Assembly: GCA_003021015.1 (NCBI GenBank)
Contig: PXRK01000028.1
Span: forward strand, 1 to 39,096
From: Halobacteriales archaeon QS_4_66_20
GTDB lineage: Archaea > Halobacteriota > Halobacteria > Halobacteriales > Haloarculaceae
DNA length: 39,096 nucleotides
Reading direction: 5' to 3'
This document shows positions 1 through 7,399 of the stretch, in pieces. Each line of letters starts with the position of its first letter. Position 1 is the first letter of the stretch. The position numbers and the translations under genes were made by a program. The notes under the pieces were generated by a model. It was not told the DNA's origin. It was given only the letters and a program-made list of their open reading frames with translations, and did no database searches.

Positions 1-167
1 TCCAGAACGGAGGGCAACACCGAGCGGATACGTCGAACCAACCCGCCACACCCTCACTTCGAGGGCCGAAGGTGCGTCAGCGAACCCGTAAGTTCACAGT
101 CGGGGGAATCAACTGGTTGGATTCCCCACGGAGGAATCTTCGCCCTTCAGGGCGGAGAGGAGGTCAA
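1..167 (+). mobile_element. Right end of an IS200/IS605-type element (body outside window)
   Basis: Positions 127-167 carry a short hairpin around CGCCCTTCAGGGCG followed by a GAGG..GGTCAAA end. This closely resembles the right-end motif of haloarchaeal IS200/IS605 (tnpB) elements, which typically read CCTTCAGGGCGGGGAGGATGTCAA. Frame 2 (positions 2-91, stop TAA at 89-91) could be the last 29 codons of an OrfB/TnpB protein, but no diagnostic zinc-ribbon residues are left in the window. The terminal GTCAA also supplies the stop codon of the convergent larA-like gene. The assignment rests on the end motif only. Confidence 0.45.
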
Positions 168-1387
168 ACCAGCAGGGTGTTCAGCGCGTCGGGGACCACG
201 AGCACGTCGCTGCCCGGTTCGATCGCGTCCGCGACGGTGTCGGCGTGGTGCATGAGGCAGTCCTCGACGACGTCGGGCGCCCCGCTGTCGGTGATCCAGA
301 CGTCGTGGTCCCGGAGGGCGCGCGCGACGACGAACGCGCGCTGGGCGCCGGGTTCGTACCCTTCGCTCATCTCCCGGTAGAGCGCGTCAGCATCGCTGGC
401 CGCCGAGAGCCAGTCGTAGAACCGACGCTCACCGGTTCCCTCGCCGGCAGCTTCCGGGAGTCGCGCGGGGATCACGACGCGGCCGCCCGGCCGGAGCGGG
501 TTGTGCGCCCCGAGGATGACATACGTCGCGGCGCGGGTCGTCTGGTAGAGGTTCGCGTCTTTCGGCGCGCCGACGCCGGCCAGGACGGCGTCGTAGCCGC
601 CATCGACGTCGACCGAGAGCGCCTCCCTGGCGGTGGCGGCGAGGTCGGCGACGACCGCCCGGGGGTCGCCGGCGCTGGCGCCCACGATCCCCGCCGGGCT
701 GTGGGTGACGTTACAGCAGAACTCGACGCCCGCCACGTCCCCCGCGCGGTCGAGAAACGCGCGGAACGGGTTGTCATCGATCCGTCCGAGGCGGACGCCG
801 TCCCGGCCGAGGAGTTCGGGGCCGTGGGTGTAGCGGATCTGGGATTCGCCGCCGGCACCGATTACGGCGGTCTTGGCGCCGCCGGAGAAGCCCGCGTACT
901 GGTGTGGTTCGACCATCCCTGTCGAACAGACGACGTCGGTCATCGCGACGGGTTCGAACAGCTCGATCGGGCAGCCGTCGACGATCCCGACCTCCACAGT
1001 TCGGTCGGGGTCGTGGTTGACCGCGAGGTCGGCGTGCTCGCCCAGCGCCGCCTCGATCTCGTCGTCGGTCATCGGTCGGTGGAGCCCCAGGCCGATCACG
1101 ACGGTGACCTGCTCGCGGACGACGCCGGCGCGCTCGAGTTCGGCCAGCAGGATGTCGAGCAGGACGTCGTCCGGCGTCGCGCGCGTGACGTCCGTGACGA
1201 CGATGGAGACGGTGTCGCCGGGGTCGACGCGCTCGGCGAGTCGCGGGCCGTGGGGGTTCGCGACGGCCCGCTCCGCGGCCGGCCGGACGTCGACGGCGGT
1301 GCCGCCCGCGGGTTCGGCGACCGTAACCGGGCAGCCCGGCAGCGCCACGGTGATCGACCCCTCGCCGAACGGCAGTTGGTACGCCAT
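164..1387 (-). CDS. larA: LarA-like nickel-dependent racemase/epimerase family protein
   Basis: A 407-residue cytosolic protein of the LarA (DUF2088) family, whose founder interconverts D- and L-lactate with a pincer Ni cofactor bound to a lysine. Family landmarks are present: GLGLHRPMT around residue 101 (His103), and PHQYAGFSGGAK with His162 and Lys172, followed by His188. The Lys to His spacing of 16 and the His to Lys spacing of 10 equal those of the characterised enzyme (His174, Lys184, His200), so the cofactor site looks intact. The substrate is not predictable, because many LarA homologues act on other 2-hydroxyacids. No larB/C/E maturation genes lie nearby. The stop codon lies within the flanking IS end, so the last residues may have been altered by the insertion. 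Confidence 0.85.
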   Translation of the reverse strand: MAYQLPFGEGSITVALPGCPVTVAEPAGGTAVDVRPAAERAVANPHGPRLAERVDPGDTVSIVVTDVTRATPDDVLLDILLAELERAGVVREQVTVVIGLGLHRPMTDDEIEAALGEHADLAVNHDPDRTVEVGIVDGCPIELFEPVAMTDVVCSTGMVEPHQYAGFSGGAKTAVIGAGGESQIRYTHGPELLGRDGVRLGRIDDNPFRAFLDRAGDVAGVEFCCNVTHSPAGIVGASAGDPRAVVADLAATAREALSVDVDGGYDAVLAGVGAPKDANLYQTTRAATYVILGAHNPLRPGGRVVIPARLPEAAGEGTGERRFYDWLSAASDADALYREMSEGYEPGAQRAFVVARALRDHDVWITDSGAPDVVEDCLMHHADTVADAIEPGSDVLVVPDALNTLLV

Positions 1388-1536
1388 TGACGGCCGTTCG
1401 TCCCCGGGCGGTAAGTGGTTTGGTGCCGGGCCGGCGGGCGCTGCCCGTCAGCAGACCGCCCCTGCTGGCCGGCAACGTCCGGCCAAACCGTCGAACTAAC
1501 AACCACAGATAAGCCCCTCGCCGACAAATTGGGGGT

Positions 1537-1929
1537 ATGGCGCTCGACACGCTCGATCCGAACCCGGTGTGGGTTGCGGAGGCGTACAGCGACACGGTCG
1601 ACATTCTGGAGGCGTACAGCGACGAGATCACGTACAGAGTCTGGGGTGGCGACTGGTGCAAGGACTGCCAGGCGAAACTCCCCGACTTCGGCGCCGCGCT
1701 GGATGCGGCGGGGGTGCCGGACGACCGCATCGAGGAGTACGAACTCGACCAGGACAAGCAGGGGCCGGGCGTCGATGAGTACGGCATCGAGTTCATCCCG
1801 ACCGTCGTCGTCGAGCGCAACGGCGAGGAGGTCGCCCGGTTCGTCGAGGACGAACCGGTTCCGATCGCCGTCTACCTGGCGGACAGACTCGAAGCGGTGC
1901 TGGGCCACCCCAACGGCAACGCCACGTAA
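1537..1929 (+). CDS. Thioredoxin-fold protein with WCKDC active site
   Basis: A 130-residue cytosolic protein with a thioredoxin-like fold. The redox motif W-C-K-D-C is at residues 40-44 and the expected cis-proline is at residue 88 (FIPTVVV). It probably acts as a disulfide reductase; the partner is unknown. There is no signal peptide or membrane segment. The start is preceded by a G-rich stretch (TTGGGGGT) directly before ATG and an AT-rich AGATAAG about 28 bp upstream. It is divergent from the larA-like gene. Sequence alone does not tell it apart from other haloarchaeal small thioredoxins. Confidence 0.8.
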   Translation: MALDTLDPNPVWVAEAYSDTVDILEAYSDEITYRVWGGDWCKDCQAKLPDFGAALDAAGVPDDRIEEYELDQDKQGPGVDEYGIEFIPTVVVERNGEEVARFVEDEPVPIAVYLADRLEAVLGHPNGNAT

Positions 1930-2031
1930 CTGCACGCTGCGCGGTGAGTCCTGACGCCGTGCTGTTCCGAGCGCCTGCGCGTCTCACCCTCGGCGCCAAC
2001 CGGAGCGCCTGCACACCTGCGATAATCTCTG

Positions 2032-2142
2032 ATACGGTCGTTCGTGACTATTTTCGGGACTGCCTCGTCATATCGGACGTTTGCCGGGCTGTGACAAATG
2101 AACTGTGACACCGTAGCGGTAACGAATCACGAACGACCGTAT
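2032..2142. repeat. 110-bp-class inverted-repeat element, copy 1
   Basis: The termini are perfect 16-bp inverted repeats, ATACGGTCGTTCGTGA, reading inward from 2032 and from 2142 on the other strand. The subterminal left CTATTTTCG and right GAATCAC are shared with the other copies of this family. The element is flanked by TGA at 2030-2032 and TGA at 2142-2144. It lies between the convergent ends of the thioredoxin-like and uspA genes. It contains no ORF of note. Confidence 0.75.
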
Positions 2143-2174
2143 GAGAGTGAGGAATTTGATCAGTGGGGAGGAGG

Positions 2175-2615
2175 TCAGGCCTGCTGTTCCTCGCCGTCGA
2201 GCTGGCGGACCGTCAGGACGGGTACCGGGGCGCGGCGCACGACGGACTCGGCGACGCTGCCCAGCAGAAACGCGTGCTCGCCGTGGCGGCCGCGGGTTCC
2301 CAGCGCGATCACGTCTGCGTCGACGTTCTCGGCGTACTCGATGATCTCCGTCGCGGGCTTGCCCTCCCTGACGGCAGTCTGGACGCTACCCCCGCCCTCG
2401 TCGCGCACGAACGACAGCGCCTCGTTGCCGGCCGTCCGCATCGCCTCGCGGATCTCCTCGCGGACCGCCTCCGGCGTCCCGCGTATCTCGCCGGCGTCGA
2501 CGACGTACAGCGCGTGGACGGTCGCGTCGAAGCGGTCGGCCAGGTCCAGCGCCGTCCTGACGCCGCGCTTCGCGCTGTCGGAGCCGTCTGTCGCGATGAC
2601 CACCGTCTCGAACAT
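2175..2615 (-). CDS. UspA-type universal stress protein
   Basis: A 146-residue single-domain universal stress protein. It starts with the typical MFETVVIATDGSDSAKRG and ends with the ATP-binding signature GRHGEHAFLLGSVAESVV, matching G-2x-G-9x-G-S, so it is of the nucleotide-binding subtype. It is expected to be a soluble dimer. The start at 2615 is chosen over longer upstream frames because the family begins here and a TATA-like CTTTTACAG (minus strand, 2636-2645) lies 21-30 bp upstream. It is divergently transcribed from a second Usp-like gene. Confidence 0.9.
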   Translation of the reverse strand: MFETVVIATDGSDSAKRGVRTALDLADRFDATVHALYVVDAGEIRGTPEAVREEIREAMRTAGNEALSFVRDEGGGSVQTAVREGKPATEIIEYAENVDADVIALGTRGRHGEHAFLLGSVAESVVRRAPVPVLTVRQLDGEEQQA

Positions 2616-2635
2616 ACCTCCGCTACTCCCGGCGG

Positions 2636-2692
2636 CTGTAAAAGGCGCGCGGTTTTGCCCCGGGGGGCACCTGGCGGATCGGCGGGTTTTTG
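2636..2692. promoter_or_regulatory. Divergent promoter region of two usp genes
   Basis: On the minus strand a TATA-like CTTTTACAG (2636-2645) sits about 25 bp before the ATG at 2615. On the plus strand GGGTTTTTGCC (2682-2692) sits about 26 bp before the ATG at 2718. The spacing suggests leaderless or nearly leaderless transcripts, which are common in haloarchaea. Confidence 0.45.
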
Positions 2693-2717
2693 CCTGCACC
2701 GGTCGAACCGTCTGTCG

Positions 2718-3161
2718 ATGGATGCCGACATCGAACTTGTCCTCGCCGCGGTCGACAGCAGCGACGAGGCGGTCGAGGCCGCCGAGTACGCGATCGCGAT
2801 CGCCGAGCGCGACGACGCCGACCTGCACCTCCTGCACATTCTCGACCAGCGGGTCATGCGCGGGGTCGAGACCGGCGACGTGTCGGCCGAGACCGTCGCC
2901 GAGCAGCAGCGCGCCGTCACCGGCCGCGTCCGCGAGCGGCTCCCCGACTCGGTGACGCTGACCCACTCGGGCGCACTCGGGTTCTCCACCACCCGACTCG
3001 GCCAGACGCCCGGCAGCGTCGTGCTCGACGCCGCCGAGGAACTCGACGCCGACTTTCTCGTCGTCCCCCGGGTCAACGCCAGCGGGGCCACCGACGAGGT
3101 GCTCTGCAAGGCGGCGCTGCACGTCCTCGAATACGCGAGTCAGCCCGTCCTGTCGGTCTGA
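2718..3161 (+). CDS. UspA-like protein lacking the ATP-binding glycine motif
   Basis: A 147-residue protein with the Usp fold pattern: an N-terminal beta strand ELVLAAVDSSDEAVEAAEYA and a C-terminal strand QPVLSV. The usual G-2x-G-9x-G-S/T motif is absent; the equivalent segment reads VPRVNASGATDEVLCKAALH. It is therefore likely of the non-ATP-binding Usp class. The ATG at 2718 fits the family start and a T-rich promoter element about 26 bp upstream. It is divergent from a canonical UspA gene. Confidence 0.75.
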   Translation: MDADIELVLAAVDSSDEAVEAAEYAIAIAERDDADLHLLHILDQRVMRGVETGDVSAETVAEQQRAVTGRVRERLPDSVTLTHSGALGFSTTRLGQTPGSVVLDAAEELDADFLVVPRVNASGATDEVLCKAALHVLEYASQPVLSV

Positions 3162-3197
3162 TCGCATCCGACCTGTCGGCTCCCGCAAGCCGGCGTG

Positions 3198-3725
3198 TCA
3201 GGACTGGTCGAGCCGGAGGGCCATCTCCATCTCGAAGCTCGCCGAGTTGGTGGTCTCGAAGCCGATCTTCTTGTACAGGGCAACAGCGGGCTCGTTCCAC
3301 CGCTCGACCGACAGCCAGACTCGCTCGATGCCGCGCTCCTCGGCGAGTCCGAGCCCCGTGCGGACGAGTTCCGTCCCGATGTGGGCGCCCTGGTACGGCT
3401 GAAGGACGAAAATCGCGAGCTCGTAGCTCTCGCTGCGGTCGGCGACCAGCATGACGTGTCCGACTGCGTCGTCGTCGTGGTAGGCGACGACGTGCAGCGA
3501 GTTCTCCGCCTCCAGCAGCTCTAGCCACTCCCTGATGGCGTCCTCGCCGGTCGGGGGGATCCCCTGGGCCCGGTCTTTCGGGTCGAACGCCAGGTACATC
3601 TCCACGAGCGGCTCGACATCGTCGGGCCCCGCAACGACGAGGTCGATCTCCCGGCCCTCCCTGTCGGTGATCGTCCGTGGCGGGGTCGGGAAACCGTCGA
3701 TCGGTTCGTCCGGGAACGTGCTCAT
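3198..3725 (-). CDS. GNAT-family N-acetyltransferase
   Basis: A 175-residue GCN5-related acetyltransferase. The acetyl-CoA pyrophosphate-binding motif A region appears as VLQPYQGAHIGTELVRTGL (about residues 107-125), followed by ERGIERVWLSVERWNEPAVALYKKIGF, the typical beta5/alpha4 end with N-x-x-A-x-x-x-Y. The substrate is unknown. Its start codon overlaps the stop of the upstream Usp-like gene in an ATGA arrangement (3722-3725), so the two are co-transcribed. Confidence 0.85.
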   Translation of the reverse strand: MSTFPDEPIDGFPTPPRTITDREGREIDLVVAGPDDVEPLVEMYLAFDPKDRAQGIPPTGEDAIREWLELLEAENSLHVVAYHDDDAVGHVMLVADRSESYELAIFVLQPYQGAHIGTELVRTGLGLAEERGIERVWLSVERWNEPAVALYKKIGFETTNSASFEMEMALRLDQS

Positions 3726-4084
3726 CGTACCAGCGTCACCGTCGTTTGGGCGTTGAGCAGGACGAACTCGAGCGTGCTCCCGAGCTGGATCTTGCCGAGC
3801 GGGCTCCGGCGGCCGCCCGGCAGGACGATGCGATCGTACCCGCCGTCATCAGCCAGTTCGAGCAGGCCGCTCCCGGGCTCGCCCGCGATCAGCTCGACGC
3901 CCGCGTCGAACGACGCCGTCTCCAGCCGGTCGCGGACGCTCGCCTCCACCGCGTCGAGCGACCCATCACCGGCCGCGTAGACGGCGACGGTCACCTCGTC
4001 GCCGGCCTCCCGCGCGCGCTCGATCGTCGCCGCGAGCGCTCGCATGCCGCGGTCGGTGTCGTCGACGCCCACCAGTACGCGCAT
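3722..4084 (-). CDS. Small UspA-like protein
   Basis: A 120-residue Usp-fold protein beginning MRVLVGVDDTDRGMRALAA and ending QTTVTLVR. A partial nucleotide-loop segment GGRRSPLGKIQLGSTLEFVL resembles the Usp ATP site with altered spacing. It is the first gene of a two-gene operon with the GNAT (4-bp overlap). The start at 4084 is preferred to longer frames because of homology to Usp starts and a T-rich TTTTTGTACG about 26 bp upstream on the minus strand. Confidence 0.75.
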   Translation of the reverse strand: MRVLVGVDDTDRGMRALAATIERAREAGDEVTVAVYAAGDGSLDAVEASVRDRLETASFDAGVELIAGEPGSGLLELADDGGYDRIVLPGGRRSPLGKIQLGSTLEFVLLNAQTTVTLVR

Positions 4085-4184
4085 GTGTCCTCCGAGAGGC
4101 GCCGCGTACAAAAACGCGACGACACCTCCTCGTAACTGTGGACCGTCGATACCCTTTTTCTGACAGCGAGCCCTTGACCGCAGT

Positions 4185-4790
4185 ATGGACGAGGACCCAA
4201 CGGCGGGCGTCGACGACGCTCCTGACGAAGGCGCCACGGACGAAGAGCCGACAATCCCCGCAGACGTCCGCTCCTACGACAAGTTCACGAAGATCGACGG
4301 GAGCACGTACGACCGCGCGAACGAGTTTCTCCGCGAGCGGACGCACATCACCGCCCGGGAGTGGGCGATCGCCCGCCTCTGTGCGGACTTCCGGACCGAG
4401 ACGGGCGTCGAGATGACGAAGATCGGCGAGAACCTGCCACACCTCGTGCCGTTCATGACAGACACCTACTCGCCGCAGGCGGTCAACCAGGCCCGCGCGT
4501 CGTTCGAGGGGAAGGTCCGCAAGGCGGGGGCGACGTTCCTCTACGGGGCAATGTGTGACTTTTTCACCGCCGAGGAACTCGACGACGTGATGTACGAGGC
4601 GACGGAGGTGGCGAAGTTCCTCCTGGAGGTCGAGGGAGTCGACCTCGCGGTCGAGGACGAACTCGAGGCGGAAGATCGCATCTCGGAGGTCATGCGCGAG
4701 GTGCGCGAGCACAGCGTGGCGCTGCGCCACGACGAGGTGACCTGCCCTGACTGCGGCCACCGGTTCGAGGCTGACGCCAGCGACGACTGA
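4185..4790 (+). CDS. Conserved haloarchaeal protein, DUF5806-like
   Basis: A 201-residue soluble acidic protein. After about 25 low-complexity residues comes a conserved helical core (YDKFTKIDGSTYDRANEFL, then AREWAIARLCADFRTETG). It ends with CPDCGHRFEADASDD, a half zinc knuckle. I recognise the core as a widespread haloarchaeal family that I recall as DUF5806; its function is unknown. A GATACCC stretch at 4148-4154 may be the promoter. Its TGA stop codon is also the first flank of a 140-bp inverted-repeat element. Confidence 0.8.
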   Translation: MDEDPTAGVDDAPDEGATDEEPTIPADVRSYDKFTKIDGSTYDRANEFLRERTHITAREWAIARLCADFRTETGVEMTKIGENLPHLVPFMTDTYSPQAVNQARASFEGKVRKAGATFLYGAMCDFFTAEELDDVMYEATEVAKFLLEVEGVDLAVEDELEAEDRISEVMREVREHSVALRHDEVTCPDCGHRFEADASDD

Positions 4791-4929
4791 TAGTGTGACT
4801 GTTCCCGGGGTCGACCGCCCGCACGACCCGCAGTCGGTGCGGCCGCTCTCGTACCTCGTGTGACTGTTCCCGGGGTCGACCGCCCGCAGTCGTGCGGTCG
4901 ATCCTGGAACGACTCACAATAAGCACTAT
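4790..4929. repeat. 140-bp variant of the inverted-repeat element, starting at a stop codon
   Basis: The right end reads GACTCACAATAAGCACTAT (19 nt), matching the GANTCAC spacing of the family. The left end reads ATAGTG then TGACTGTTCC, which equals the right arm (reverse complement ATAGTGCTTATTGTGAGTCG) with 8 bases missing. The flanks are TGA at 4788-4790, the stop codon of the upstream gene, and TGA at 4929-4931. Inside are two identical 31-bp direct repeats (4793-4823 and 4858-4888, offset 65 bp), which may explain the length of 140 bp rather than 110. Confidence 0.6.
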
Positions 4930-4937
4930 GACTGCGG

Positions 4938-6359
4938 CTAGTTCGGCCGGTCGTCTGCTCCGGGTTCCGGCTGCTGGTCCGTTTCGGGTTCCGGCTGCTG
5001 GCCCCTTTCGGGTTCTGGCTGCTGGCCCCTTTCGGGTTCCGGCTGCTGGCCCTTTTCGGGCTCCGACCGGTCAGGAGCCGACTGCTCGCGCACGTTTTTG
5101 CCTCGCGGCGCGGCGAACGGTTCCGCGGCGTCGCGCTCGTAGACGATCTCGCCGCGCACCATCGTCCACTCGGGGAAGACGCCGACCCGGCCCTCGAACG
5201 GCGTCCAGTCGCATCTGGTGTGCAGTTCCGTCCCGCGGATCGTCTCCGTCGTCCCCGGATCGACGAGCACGAGGTCGGCGTCGTTCCCTTCGGCGACCCG
5301 CCCCTTGTTCGGGAGGCCGAAAACCTCGGCGGGGTTCGCGGCCGTCAGGTCGCGCACGCGCTCGAAGGTCAGCGGGCCGCGGCGCGCCTCGGCGAGCAGC
5401 AGCGGCAGCGCTGTCTCGACGCCGGGGACGCCGCTGGGCGCGCTCCAGACGTCCGTCTCCTTCTCCTCGCGCGTGTGCGGCGCGTGGTCGGTCGCGATCA
5501 TGTCGACCGGACCGTCGACGACGCGTCTGTAGACGCGCTGGCGGCGCTTCTCGCGGCGCAGCGGCGGGTTCATCTGGCCGAGCGTGCCGAGGTCGCCGAG
5601 GTCACTCCGGGAGAGCAGCATGTGGTGGGGCGTCACCTCGCAGGTCATCCCCGCCTCCGCGGCGGCGTCGATCCCCCGCGGCGTACTGGTGTGGGCAACG
5701 TGGATCCCGACCCCCCGCTCGGCAGCGATCGTACACGCCCGCTCGACCGCGGCAACTTCGGCCCGCGCGGCCCGGTAGGCGCTCCAGGCGTCGGAGTCGT
5801 CGCGCTCGCGGGCGCTCTCGTTGAACAGCGACGCGTCCTCGGCGTGGACCGTCACCGGCACGCCGTGTGCGGCGCCACCCTCGAGCGCGTTGACGAACAG
5901 CGACTCGCCGATCCCCATCTCGCCGGTCGAGTCCGCGAGAAACACCTCGCCGAGCGCGAACAGCTGGCGGTCGAGCAGCCTGTCCGGTCGCCAGTCCGGC
6001 GTCACGCCGCCGTTGACGCCGAAGTCGACCAGCGACTGCCGGGCGTACTCCAGTTTCTGGTCGAACGTCGCCCCGTCGACCGTCGGCGGGTCGGTGTTCG
6101 GCTGGTCGACGACCGTCGTCACGCCGCCAGCGGCGGCGCTTTTCGACCCGGTCTCCCAGGTCTCCTTGTGGTCGAAGCCCGGCTGGCGGAAGTGGACGTG
6201 TGCGTCGATCATCCCCGGCAGCAGTCGCTTGCCGGTCGCGTCGACGACGCGCTCGTCGGCGGCCGCGTCCAGCTCCGGGGCGACGGTGTCGATCGTCTCC
6301 CCGCTGACGCGGACGTCGCGGGTGCGGCCGTCCGCGAGCGTCGCGTTCCGGATGAGCAT
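4938..6359 (-). CDS. pyrC: Dihydroorotase (PyrC) with repetitive C-terminal tail
   Basis: A 473-residue class I dihydroorotase, which cyclises carbamoyl-aspartate to dihydroorotate in pyrimidine synthesis. The metal motif DAHVHFRQPG puts His54 and His56 in place. The later amidohydrolase signature IATDHAPHTREEK contains the catalytic Asp, and GTLGQMNPPLR is typical of archaeal PyrC. The catalytic part ends around residue 425. The rest is a hydrophilic tail with four 8-residue repeats of the type PERGQQPE, encoded by 24-bp tandem repeats at 4969-5064. Such a tail is not part of the usual PyrC of about 425-440 residues. The start at 6359 is the family start; longer upstream frames are shadows. 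Confidence 0.92.
   Translation of the reverse strand: MLIRNATLADGRTRDVRVSGETIDTVAPELDAAADERVVDATGKRLLPGMIDAHVHFRQPGFDHKETWETGSKSAAAGGVTTVVDQPNTDPPTVDGATFDQKLEYARQSLVDFGVNGGVTPDWRPDRLLDRQLFALGEVFLADSTGEMGIGESLFVNALEGGAAHGVPVTVHAEDASLFNESARERDDSDAWSAYRAARAEVAAVERACTIAAERGVGIHVAHTSTPRGIDAAAEAGMTCEVTPHHMLLSRSDLGDLGTLGQMNPPLRREKRRQRVYRRVVDGPVDMIATDHAPHTREEKETDVWSAPSGVPGVETALPLLLAEARRGPLTFERVRDLTAANPAEVFGLPNKGRVAEGNDADLVLVDPGTTETIRGTELHTRCDWTPFEGRVGVFPEWTMVRGEIVYERDAAEPFAAPRGKNVREQSAPDRSEPEKGQQPEPERGQQPEPERGQQPEPETDQQPEPGADDRPN
4969..5064 (-). repeat. Four 24-bp tandem repeats inside pyrC
   Basis: Units start at 4969, 4993, 5017 and 5041, each beginning GGCTGCTGGYCC and differing at a few positions. 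Units 2 and 3 are nearly identical. Translated on the minus strand they give repeats of GQQPEPER type. The unit is a multiple of 3, so copy-number change keeps the reading frame. Confidence 0.9.
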
Positions 6360-6384
6360 ACCTACGGTCTGACGCTGGGACACC

Positions 6385-7077
6385 CTAAGTGTCCCGGACC
6401 TCCGCGACGGTCGCCTCGCGGCCGTCCCGGAGCGTCCGTTCGATGGTCCGACACACCGTCGTCGGGTTGCTCGGCCCGCCAGCGCGGGCGACGCTTCCGA
6501 CGGCGTCGGGGTCGAACGGGACCGACAGCGCCTCGTAGATCGGTTCCAACACTGCAGCGATCGCGTCGTGATCGCTGACGACGACGATCCCCGAGACGGC
6601 GGCGACGTCGCGGTGCACCCGCTGTGCGAGACCGACGATTTTACCGTCGGCCGACAGCGAGTGGGTGCCGGGACAGAACGCCCCCTCGGGTTCCCCGCGC
6701 TCGGCGTTGACGCCCAGTTCGGCGAGCGCGGCCGCGATCGTTTCCGTCGCGTCGTCGTACCGCTCCTGGATGCCGGTCCGGGAGTCGGCGATCGGTTCCG
6801 TCGCGACGAACGCGGCCGTGGTGCCCGTAAAGACGACGGCGCGGCCGCCAACGGTCCGCTCGACCACCGGGTAGTCGCTGTCGGCGGCGGCCTGCCGGGC
6901 CTGCTCGTACCCCTCGCGGTTCGCGTCACGCCGGCCGAACGCGACGTGGGGGGGCGGCGTCCAGACCCGGACCGCACGCTCGCCGGTCTCGGCTGTGTGA
7001 TCGACGAGCCCGTGGGTCCGCTCCCTGTCGGCCCCGGGCGTCGCTGCCCGGCCGCGAAGGACGTGCATACCCGCCAT
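6385..7077 (-). CDS. Lipoate-protein ligase A / biotin ligase family protein
   Basis: A 230-residue protein of the LplA/BPL catalytic-domain family. Seen: VERTVGGRAVVFTG (residues 72-85), equivalent to the lipoyl-AMP-binding RRxxGGGAVxH segment, and SADGKIVGLAQR with Lys146 at the position of the catalytic lysine. The separate LplA C-terminal domain is absent, as in many archaeal bipartite enzymes. No 2-oxoacid dehydrogenase or glycine cleavage genes are nearby, so the acceptor protein is unknown. The ATG at 7077 is used; Met4 is an alternative. It lies 25 bp upstream of pyrC in the same direction and could be co-transcribed with it. Confidence 0.75.
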   Translation of the reverse strand: MAGMHVLRGRAATPGADRERTHGLVDHTAETGERAVRVWTPPPHVAFGRRDANREGYEQARQAAADSDYPVVERTVGGRAVVFTGTTAAFVATEPIADSRTGIQERYDDATETIAAALAELGVNAERGEPEGAFCPGTHSLSADGKIVGLAQRVHRDVAAVSGIVVVSDHDAIAAVLEPIYEALSVPFDPDAVGSVARAGGPSNPTTVCRTIERTLRDGREATVAEVRDT

Positions 7078-7185
7078 TGGGGGAGCCAGCTAAGAAGGCT
7101 GTCGCTCACTGGGGGCGAACAGGTGACACGGACGCCCCGCGACGCGGTGTGCCACACTCCCGCTGGCCGCGCCGCGGCGATGCTC

Positions 7186-7295
7186 ATACTGGTGGCTGTA
7201 AGTACGTGAAAACTCGAATTGAGAATCCAGGCGGAACGGGTCTGTATCCTCAGATAGTAGAGACTGATGAGTAAAAGAATTACAGCCACCAGTAT
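7186..7295. repeat. 110-bp inverted-repeat element, copy 2
   Basis: A perfect 16-bp terminal inverted repeat, ATACTGGTGGCTGTAA, lies at 7186-7201 and, inverted, at 7280-7295. The right end GAATTACAGCCACCAGTAT has the family 19-nt spacing, and the left subterminal AGTACGTG resembles copies 4 and 6. It is flanked by TCA at 7184-7186 and TCA at 7295-7297. It lies between divergent genes (lplA-like and M23-like). Confidence 0.75.
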
Positions 7296-7370
7296 CAGCG
7301 CACACGGTGGATGCTTCGTTCCGGTACGTAAACCCGCGGCCGTGCGGGGCGATAGCGCCGACCGACGAGG

Positions 7371-7378
7371 CTATACCG
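7371..7378 (+). promoter_or_regulatory. TATA box of the M23-like gene
   Basis: CTATACCG lies 22-29 bp before the ATG at 7400. This spacing supports translation from 7400 rather than from the longer upstream frame starting at 7307. Confidence 0.5.
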
Positions 7379-7399
7379 GTGTCGGCCAACACGACAACG

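Noticed and set aside
245..1390. A long plus-strand frame antisense to the larA-like gene
   Set aside because: The minus-strand product has conserved catalytic residues; the plus frame is a codon-bias mirror without motifs.
4969..5064. Four regular 24-bp repeats considered as CRISPR
   Set aside because: The repeats are contiguous without spacers and in frame inside pyrC; they encode an amino-acid repeat.
4938..7289. A 783-codon frame apparently extending dihydroorotase upstream through the ligase gene
   Set aside because: The upstream part is basic, Arg/Ser/Pro-rich shadow sequence opposite in character to haloarchaeal proteins; PyrC starts at 6359.
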